From Candidatus Campbellbacteria bacterium (GTDB lineage Bacteria > Patescibacteriota > Minisyncoccia > Phycocordibacterales > JAXHMZ01), in assembly GCA_034521025.1 (NCBI GenBank), contig JAXHMZ010000005.1:90352-126795 (forward strand): a stretch of 36,444 bases of DNA, read 5' to 3'. Every line of letters begins with the position of its first letter. Position 1 is the stretch's first letter. Positions 30,281 through 36,444 of the stretch are shown here, one piece after another. Position numbers and translations under genes: made by a program. The notes beneath the pieces were generated by a model that had not been told where the DNA came from, made no database searches, and saw nothing but the letters and a program-made list of their open reading frames with translations.

Positions 30281-31948
30281 ATGGTCCGTTTTGATGAAGA
30301 AAAACAAGAGGAAAATCTTAAAATACTCCGATCCAAAGAGGAAGAAGATCTAGCCAAAATTCTTTCTGAAAAATACGGGCTCAAATACGCCAACTTGCTT
30401 AAACAACCGGTGGACGCCGAAGCCGTACGTCTCATAGAAGAAGAAAAAGCGCTTGAAGCCAAGGCGGTAGCGTTTGCCAAGTCCGGCAAACATCTAGGTG
30501 TTGCGGTTACTGATCCAAATAAACCAGAAACAGAAACGGTCATAGAGAAACTCAAAAAGAAGGGTTACGAAGTTGAAGTCTTTATTGTCTCAAAACCCAG
30601 CTTGGAACACGCCTTTGAAATTTATAAAGAAATTTCTTCTTCAACGAAGACGCGCGCGGGAGTGTTGGAAATATCTGAAAAAAACATCGAGAATTATCTG
30701 GAAAAGGTTGAAACTCTCGAGGACGCGAGGGCGGCAGTCAAAGAAGCCCTGGACTCTGATTCGCAGTATTACGTGACTATGGTTATCGAAGCGATCATTG
30801 CCTCCGCTCTAGCAACCGATGCCTCGGACATACACTTAGAACCAGAAGAAGATGTTTCCAGATTACGGTTTCGCCTAGATGGAATCCTCTCTGACGTTTT
30901 GGATATAGACAACAAAACGCACAAGCAACTCCTCTCTCGCTTAAAACTTCTCTCGGGAGTAAAACTCAATATAAAAAAATCAGCCCAAGACGGACGGTTT
31001 ACTATTTCCCTCAAAGACAAAGAAATAGAAGTTCGTGTTTCGATGGTTCCGGGAGAAAATGACGAATCCGTAGTTTTGCGAGTCTTGGACCCCGGGACTA
31101 TTCAATCTTCGCTCGAAAAGTTGGGGATGCATCCGACCATCGTTGACGTAATGAAGCGCGAAATTTCCAGACCGAACGGCATGGTTCTGAATACGGGACC
31201 GACCGGCTCCGGTAAAACAACAACTCTCTACACATTCCTAAAAATTGTAAACCAACCGGAAGTCAAGATCATAACCATAGAAAATCCGATAGAGTACCAC
31301 CTTGACGGCATTGTTCAAACTCAGACCTCAAAGAAAGGCCTGTCTTTTGCCTCCGGTTTGCGCTCACTTATGCGTCAAGACCCCGACATAATACTTGTCG
31401 GCGAAATACGAGATAGCGAAACCGCAAAGATCGCAATTCAGGCCGCGCAGACCGGACACTTGGTTTTCAGCACTCTGCACACGAACACCGCCGCCGGAAC
31501 CTTTCCGCGTCTGATCGACTTAGAGGCCAACCAGAGAACTATAGGCTCGGCGGTAAATGTATCTATGGCACAGCGCCTAGTTCGCACCCTCTGTCCTCAT
31601 TGTCGAGAAGAGAGCGAAATGAGCGCTGAAGAAAAAGAATACGTGGAGAAGATACTTGCCGATCTGCCGGAAAACGTGGAACGTCCCAAAGAGTACAAAG
31701 TATATAGCCCCGTCGGATGTGAGCAATGTAACGATCGAGGATATGTGGGAAGGACCGGTATCTTTGATGTAATTTTGCTTACAAAAGAATTAGAAGAACT
31801 CTTTCACAAAGTAGAGAGCCCTAGTGAACGCGATGTTTTGACAGTTTCCGAGAAGCAAGGAATACTTAATATGAAGCAGGACGCGATTTTGAAAATTGTC
31901 AGCGGCACTACTTCCTTCGCGGAAGTTAAGCGCGTGATCGATCTTTAA
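30281..31948 (+). CDS. pilB: Type IV pilus assembly ATPase PilB (GspE family)
   Basis: A 555-residue hexameric secretion ATPase that powers pilus extension. The N-terminal MshEN-like domain (about 1-120) is followed by the N2 domain (DASDIHLEPEEDVSRLRFRL). The C-terminal ATPase has Walker A NTGPTGSGKTTTLYTFL, the Asp box TIENPIEYHLDG, Walker B RQDPDIILVGEIRDSETA and the His box GHLVFSTLHTNTA. A tetracysteine zinc site (TLCPHCREE, GCEQCNDRGYVG) is present. It is separated from pilMNO by 16 kb. Confidence 0.95.
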   Translation: MVRFDEEKQEENLKILRSKEEEDLAKILSEKYGLKYANLLKQPVDAEAVRLIEEEKALEAKAVAFAKSGKHLGVAVTDPNKPETETVIEKLKKKGYEVEVFIVSKPSLEHAFEIYKEISSSTKTRAGVLEISEKNIENYLEKVETLEDARAAVKEALDSDSQYYVTMVIEAIIASALATDASDIHLEPEEDVSRLRFRLDGILSDVLDIDNKTHKQLLSRLKLLSGVKLNIKKSAQDGRFTISLKDKEIEVRVSMVPGENDESVVLRVLDPGTIQSSLEKLGMHPTIVDVMKREISRPNGMVLNTGPTGSGKTTTLYTFLKIVNQPEVKIITIENPIEYHLDGIVQTQTSKKGLSFASGLRSLMRQDPDIILVGEIRDSETAKIAIQAAQTGHLVFSTLHTNTAAGTFPRLIDLEANQRTIGSAVNVSMAQRLVRTLCPHCREESEMSAEEKEYVEKILADLPENVERPKEYKVYSPVGCEQCNDRGYVGRTGIFDVILLTKELEELFHKVESPSERDVLTVSEKQGILNMKQDAILKIVSGTTSFAEVKRVIDL

Positions 31949-32145
31949 CAAAAAACCACCGCCAAGCGGTGGAAAAAATCAGAGCAAAGGTCTCTAGGCA
32001 ACACGTTTGGCCATAGACCAAACGCTAAGCGCAGCTTGTAAGTAACGAACCAGTAAAGCGCAAAACAAGTTGCGAAACCAGTTGGCCCTCCAATGCTACG
32101 CCATTACAACCGCAAAGATGCAATTGCCTAGAGACCTCTGTTCTG
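31949..32145 (-). ncRNA. Candidate structured RNA between pilB and ruvB
   Basis: A perfect 14-base-pair helix (AGGTCTCTAGGCAA at 31988-32001 with TTGCCTAGAGACCT at 32124-32137), extended by imperfect CAGAGCA / TGTTCTG pairing, encloses about 122 bases. On the minus strand the interior folds into AATG..CATT, TTGG..CCAA, GCAACTTGT / ACAAGCTGC and CGTTTGG / CCAAACG hairpins. A terminator with its T-run on the minus strand (31956-31972) follows, which fixes the likely strand. TTGACA lies just upstream (32155-32150) but no good -10 box is seen. No coding frame. Not recognised as a known RNA by eye. Confidence 0.55.
31956..31972. terminator. Terminator shared by pilB and the candidate RNA
   Basis: CCACCGC / GCGGTGG with loop CAA. 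The T-run (TTTTTTG) follows on the minus strand; on the plus strand the hairpin lies eight bases after the pilB stop but is followed by A's. Confidence 0.8.
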
Positions 32146-32253
32146 AGTTTGTCAAAAACCAAGCAGAGACAAAAAAGCATAAAGAAATGACTACATTTCT
32201 ATTGAACCTCGTATCTGCTCAATATGCGGCAAATGTAGCATAGAATTAAAACT

Positions 32254-33264
32254 ATGTCAAGTACTGAAGAACAAAATAGCCCCAATAAACACCTTGATTA
32301 CAAACTTCGTCCCGATACTTGGGATGAGTATGTTGGTCAATCGTCCATCAAAGACAATCTTTCGATACTGCTTCGAGCGGCTCGCGAGCGCGAGCACCCT
32401 TCTGAGCACGTACTTTTCTATGGTCCTCCCGGTCTCGGAAAGACCACTTTAGCGCATTTGATAGCTCGTGAGATGAACGCCCAGATGAAAATAACTTCCG
32501 GGCCGGCGATTGAAAAGGTGGGTGACCTTGCTTCGATTTTGACCAACCTCAGTTCGGGGGATATTTTGTTCATTGATGAGGTTCATCGCTTGTCCAAATC
32601 AGTCGAGGAGGTCCTCTACCCCGCTATGGAATCAGGATCCCTTGATATAATAATAGGAAAGGGACCGAGCGCGCGCACCATACAGCTAGATTTACCTCCC
32701 TTCACCCTTATCGCCGCAACAACAAAGATAGCTAGCATATCAGCTCCCTTGCGTTCACGATTCTCCGGCGGTGTCTTTCGCTTGGAATTTTATACTGAAG
32801 AGGAAATAAAAGAAATACTTGAGCGCTCCGCGCGAATTTTGGAGATCAAAGCCGAAGAAGAAGGTTTGGTTGAAATAGCCAAGCGCGCCCGCTTTACGCC
32901 TCGCACAGCCAACTATCTTCTCAAGCGAGCGAGGGACTTAGCGCAGATATCAAAGACCGCTTTGTCCAAAGACACTGTAGAGAAATCACTTGCTTTACTT
33001 GAAATAGACGAGCTGGGACTTACAAGCGCCGATCGCGCGGTACTTGCTACTATCATTGAAAAATTCGGAGGAGGGCCGGTCGGATTAAATACCATCGCGG
33101 CGTCTAATTCAGAAGAGCAATCTACGATCGAGGAAGTTCATGAGCCCTATCTTCTGCAGATCGGGCTTATCGAGCGTACTCCACGCGGACGCACGGTAAC
33201 CGCTCGCGCCTATGAGCATATGGGATTTGACGTCCCGGACGATATTCAAAGTAAATTATTATAA
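32254..33264 (+). CDS. ruvB: Holliday junction DNA helicase RuvB
   Basis: A 336-residue AAA+ motor. The N-terminus has LRPDTWDEYVGQSSIKDNL. Walker A is YGPPGLGKTTLAHLIA, Walker B GDILFIDEVHRL, sensor 1 TLIAATTK, and the arginine-finger/sensor region APLRSRFSGGVFRLEFY. The C-terminal winged helix has FGGGPVGLNTIAA and GLIERTPRGRTVTARAYEH. It drives branch migration with RuvA (22870). Intact frame and standard length. A -10-like TAGAAT lies 15 bases before the start. Confidence 0.97.
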   Translation: MSSTEEQNSPNKHLDYKLRPDTWDEYVGQSSIKDNLSILLRAAREREHPSEHVLFYGPPGLGKTTLAHLIAREMNAQMKITSGPAIEKVGDLASILTNLSSGDILFIDEVHRLSKSVEEVLYPAMESGSLDIIIGKGPSARTIQLDLPPFTLIAATTKIASISAPLRSRFSGGVFRLEFYTEEEIKEILERSARILEIKAEEEGLVEIAKRARFTPRTANYLLKRARDLAQISKTALSKDTVEKSLALLEIDELGLTSADRAVLATIIEKFGGGPVGLNTIAASNSEEQSTIEEVHEPYLLQIGLIERTPRGRTVTARAYEHMGFDVPDDIQSKLL

Positions 33265-33268
33265 TAAA

Positions 33269-33294
33269 AAGGACGACCTGGTCGGGTCGTCCTT
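33269..33294. terminator. ruvB / lipoprotein convergent terminator
   Basis: AAGGACGACC / GGTCGTCCTT stem five bases after the ruvB stop and 18 bases before the end of the convergent lipoprotein gene. Confidence 0.8.
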
Positions 33295-33311
33295 GGCTGA
33301 CGTTTGTTGTG

Positions 33312-33851
33312 TTAGCCACAGAAATTGAACACTTCGATGGCTCTGCTATTGAGGATCTCTCGTCCGGACTCCGTATCAAGCTCAAGGTACAGTCTTGTGT
33401 ATCCTATGATCTCCGGATCTTTGGGAAGAACAACAATGGACTGCAAGTTTGATCTGCTCTCAGACGCTTCTCCGCTTACTTCTTGAGACAGAGCACCTCT
33501 CAAAGGAGCGATCTCTGAGCGCAGAGAAAATGAGCCGGAGATCCGTCCTTCCTCGTTCTCTCTTGTGCTTGGCGAGAAAGAACTAATGCTTTTGCGCCTA
33601 CCGGAATCTTCTCCGAGTAAGTAAACTTCAACCCTGTCGATACTGCCAAAGTACGCAATATCGTACTCAAACCTGGTGGTACGATCGTCGCACACGATAG
33701 ACTCGCCGCGATAGGAGTAGTCGGTAACGTACGACGCCTCTCTAAGCACAAAACCAGAGAAACCGCCGTCAACCGAAACAGAAACTTCGCAAGCCGAGAT
33801 CACGAGAACGGCGAGAGAAGCCAAGAGCAAGAAGAGCTTTTTCTTCATCAC
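33312..33851 (-). CDS. Small lipoprotein
   Basis: A 179-residue exported protein. A basic MMKKK start, hydrophobic core and the lipobox LVISAC (Cys at about 21) mark it as a signal peptidase II substrate. The mature part is beta-rich with a Cys (ESIVCDDRTTRFEYD) that could pair with one near the end (VFNFCG). No known domain. AGGAAGG lies 10 bases before the ATG. Function unknown. Confidence 0.75.
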   Translation of the reverse strand: MMKKKLFLLLASLAVLVISACEVSVSVDGGFSGFVLREASYVTDYSYRGESIVCDDRTTRFEYDIAYFGSIDRVEVYLLGEDSGRRKSISSFSPSTRENEEGRISGSFSLRSEIAPLRGALSQEVSGEASESRSNLQSIVVLPKDPEIIGYTRLYLELDTESGREILNSRAIEVFNFCG

Positions 33852-33939
33852 ACAACCTTCCTTTCAAGGTACTGGATTAATCTCATCAAATCATAAGTAT
33901 CGACTTTTGTCAATAACAATGAGTTCGGCGCGGTTGAGT

Positions 33940-33980
33940 GTTACAAAGCAGTCAACCTGCCAGGTTGACTGCTTTGTAAC
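33940..33980. repeat. 41-base near-perfect palindrome
   Basis: Twenty-base arms (GTTACAAAGCAGTCAACCTG and its exact complement) around a single C. It lies downstream of the surface-protein gene, next to its terminator, and upstream of the lipoprotein gene. It could be a second terminator hairpin, an operator, or a cruciform site. Confidence 0.8.
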
Positions 33981-34006
33981 AAAACCCCGATCGAGGTAGG
34001 GGTTTT
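33981..34006 (-). terminator. Terminator of the thrombospondin-3-type protein gene
   Basis: AAAACCCC / GGGGTTTT with a ten-base loop, followed by TGTTAC on the minus strand, 25 bases after the proposed stop at 34031. Confidence 0.75.
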
Positions 34007-34030
34007 GTGGATCGGTGCTTGTGCGGTACT

Positions 34031-35892
34031 TTACTTGAATTCCTCGAACCCCGGCGACACGTTGGCCAGTGAGCAGTGGCGGAGGCCTCTTCACTACTGT
34101 CCCCTCCGGTACAGGTAAGAGTAAATTCAGTGGTTTCGGTGATCTCGGTTACTTCAAAGGAGCTGTGTTCGGTAGGAACGTTTTGAGGGAAGCCGGCTAG
34201 GCCACTACTTGCTTCCATTCTACAACTGGTAGCGTCTTCAGTGCTCCAGCTAAGATCAGAGACTCCGTCGGTGTTGTCTCCGCGTTCCGGTGAGTAGCGT
34301 CGTACCCATTCCGGATCAGCGGTAAAAGAGTTGATCTCCGGTGGTCGGTATTCAACCGTTCGACTGCGAGAGAGTGAGATTCTGTCTCCGTATCGTGTAA
34401 CGTCGACAGAGGCAGTGACAGGGCCACCGGAGGTATATACACACTTGAAGGCGTTACTACTCACCCCAGAAGTAATCGCAGATACGCCGGTTTGGTCGCA
34501 GTCAGGATTTTCTCGAGTACCCATGTCGGGTAAGAAGTAGTATGTCGTTTCCTCTCCTACGTATGCTGGCCCGGATACATTTAGGGAGTATGGGCCTAGA
34601 AAGTTGGCTTGGATGCTTTTATCTGAGGACATCAACACGTTACACGAACCACCAGAACAAGATCCGGACCAATGATCAAATAGATGGCTTCTGGAGGTGT
34701 CTGGAGTTACAAAGAGGTCCACACTAGAGTCTTTATCAAACAAGGCAGACTCACTTCCACAGAATACTCCGCAGTTAATTCTGGGGGGTGTACTTGTAAC
34801 TGTTCCGCGCGGTGTGTATTTATCAACACTAAGAGTTCTTTTAGCCACACTAACGTTTACTGTGGCCGTAGGAGTTCTTGTAAGTGTATCGCGGCTTACT
34901 TCTATACTGGCTGTTTTGTCGTCAGCCGAACTGTATGAACAACTGAAAGTATTATCGTTCTCACCGGACCATCTGCCTCTGATTCCATCCGAACCACAGC
35001 TAGGACTACTGTAAACGTTGGTTCCAGTATCGGTTCCCGTAGCGCTAGCCGTGAATGTAAATGTATCGTCCGTGGTTCCTGAAGAGCGATCAGCGGACAG
35101 GTTAGCGTTGAGAGTGGGGTCGGGCACTGATTCATATTGGGCAGTAACGTATTGGGTGGTTTGGCGCGCATATGCCTCACATATCTGGGCGCCATTATCG
35201 ATGGTAAATTCGTTCCTGCATCCACTCCAACCATAGAAACTGGCTCCATTGTTATGTGTATCACTTGCTTCTAGATATCTTCGAACAGAAGAACTTGAAT
35301 TCCTTATTCGACGAGTCGTTATGTATGTTCCAGACTTGGACCAGTTTACTGTCGAATCGTAGCCACATTGATAGGTAAACCACCCATTGTAGGTACAATA
35401 AATGGGTTCATAGGTAACAGACCGAGACCACCGCGTTATTTCTGCCCCCGGAGCGCCGAAGCTATCTATGATACTACGTATATACAGAATGGAAGGTGGA
35501 TCAGGTTCTGGCTCAGGTTCTGGTTCCGGTTCCGGTTCTGGATCAGGGTCACTGTCACACGCATCGCCTACGCCGTCGCCATCGGCGTCCTCCTGACTCA
35601 CATTCTTAACCGTAGGACAGTTGTCCATATCGTCGAGAATGCCGTCGTTGTCAGAATCAGGCTCACACTTATCGCCTACGCCGTCACCGTCAGAATCAAT
35701 CTGACTCGGGTTCTTAACCGTGGGACAGTTATCGATATCATCAGCCACACCGTCGTTATCCGTATCGGTACTCTGAGCCAAGACTGTCACAGAAGATACA
35801 GCTGTCTGCAGTAAGAAAATCAGGGAAATAATTCCCGAGACAAGCAATGCATATTTTAAATACTTTGCTTGTCTGTTCCATTTATAAGTCAT
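34031..35892 (-). CDS. Surface protein with thrombospondin type 3 repeats (C-terminal frameshift)
   Basis: About 620 residues. A signal peptide (about 1-40) is followed by calcium-binding thrombospondin type 3 repeats ([39 protein letters not shown]), a Glu-Pro stalk (about 131-146), beta domains with Cys-Trp patterns, and a bacterial B-repeat-like segment ([39 protein letters not shown]). The uncorrected frame runs to 33952 with an unlikely Arg-rich end. A one-base shift near 34078 gives [11 protein letters not shown] and a stop at 34033-34031, just before a terminator, which I favour. Probably an adhesin or cell-surface anchor. Confidence 0.8.
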
Positions 35893-36083
35893 AAAACTAG
35901 TGCTATATATAAATTACAATTATTTTTGACTGTATATTTATCTGGTGTATTAGGGTTTGCGCAATAAACCCCATAAACGATGTAGAGAGTCCTTTCTATT
36001 CGTCACTTTTAATTGTATGACATAAATATAGTATCGTGGGAAAAAGTTTTCCACAGCCCCACCCGTATCTCGAAAATACAAAT
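35893..36083. other. Intergenic region, no gene seen
   Basis: AT-rich sequence upstream of the surface-protein gene at 35892; it should hold that gene's promoter on the minus strand, but no clear -35/-10 pair stands out. Confidence 0.5.
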
Positions 36084-36114
36084 CCCCTACTTTGCGCTAT
36101 CGCAAAGTAGGGGG
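36084..36114. terminator. Terminator of the 36140 gene
   Basis: CCCCTACTTTGCG / CGCAAAGTAGGGG with loop CTAT, followed on the minus strand by ATTTGTATTTT, 26 bases after the stop at 36140. Confidence 0.85.
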
Positions 36115-36139
36115 AGTTAGAATTTAAGAAGGACTCGCC

Positions 36140-36444
36140 TCAAAAAGTCTCTTCTTGTGCCGGATTAGACACTTCTGGATGGTTGTCAGTACCGTTGGAT
36201 ATACCATCGTTGTCGGTATCGATGGCGCACACGTTGCCAACACCATCACCGTCCTCGTCGAGTTGCTTGGGATTTTTAACTTCTGGACAGTTGTCGATGG
36301 CATTGGGTACACCGTCGTTGTCGGCATCGATCACACTGCCGTTGTCAGCACCGTTTACACAAGCATCGCTGACAACGCCGTCTTCTTCCTGCGACAGATT
36401 AGATGCCTCTTGGCAGTTGTCAACGGCCTCGGGCACGCTATGGT
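36140..36444 (-). CDS. Thrombospondin type 3 repeat protein, 5' end cut by window
   Basis: The frame is open to the right edge, so only the last 101 residues are visible. Four degenerate calcium-binding repeats are seen ([73 protein letters not shown]). It ends directly after the last repeat, so the repeats are at the C-terminus, unlike the gene at 34031 where they are N-terminal. Probably another cell-surface protein of the same region. Confidence 0.8.
   Translation of the reverse strand, partial: HSVPEAVDNCQEASNLSQEEDGVVSDACVNGADNGSVIDADNDGVPNAIDNCPEVKNPKQLDEDGDGVGNVCAIDTDNDGISNGTDNHPEVSNPAQEETF

Overview
The window looks like a chromosome segment of a Candidate Phyla Radiation (Patescibacteria) bacterium, most likely Parcubacteria/Paceibacteria. 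The reasons are the family content (a DUF5671 membrane protein with a UBA-like N-terminal helix module, a SipW/TasA-type secretion locus, a pilMNO block plus a pilB-type ATPase, thrombospondin type 3 repeat surface proteins), tRNAs without encoded CCA, a PolA without a recognisable proofreading site, and near-leaderless transcripts. This assignment rests on family resemblance, not on a phylogeny.

Layout. 1-850: 3' part of a UBA-like-module membrane protein and an acylphosphatase. 915-9341 (all minus): an exported-protein locus with a SipW-type signal peptidase (3693-4232) and four proteins carrying the SipW-cognate N-terminus (a plain TasA-like protein, a von Willebrand A protein, a beta-helix protein interrupted by TAG, and a TasA/lamin-tail protein broken by a frameshift). 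9342-11640: intergenic palindromes, a broken small gene, a candidate structured RNA, and two tRNA loci (Val, Arg-TCT). 11648-15065 (minus): pilM-pilN-pilO-small membrane protein, a tRNA-binding-domain protein and ruvX. 15146-20056: a decayed HNH gene, an odd tRNA-Ser, hypothetical genes and membrane proteins. 20112-22426: tRNA-Arg(GCG) with its repeat array and decayed membrane-protein genes. 22527-23949: rpsT, ruvA and a SpoU methyltransferase. 24007-24651: tRNA-Lys with repeats on both sides. 24692-33264: VTT-domain protein, holA-like, polA, pilin-like protein, DUF5671 protein, tsaE, pilB, a second candidate structured RNA, ruvB. 33312-36444: a lipoprotein and two thrombospondin-3-type surface proteins.

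The most unusual signal is at the tRNA genes. All five tRNA loci (Val, Arg-TCT, Ser, Arg-GCG, Lys) carry adjacent palindromic elements. The elements contain truncated copies of the neighbouring tRNA's own 5' or 3' end, one or more very stable hairpins, and then the reverse complement of that same tRNA end. Elements at different tRNAs share core sequences, their stems show compensatory changes, and the tRNA-matching arms are customised to each tRNA. I know of no described family with exactly this design.

Caution: at least nine genes, including polA, contain apparent single-base indels, several at short homopolymers, and one has an in-frame TAG. Part of this may be consensus error, so pseudogene and frameshift calls are provisional.
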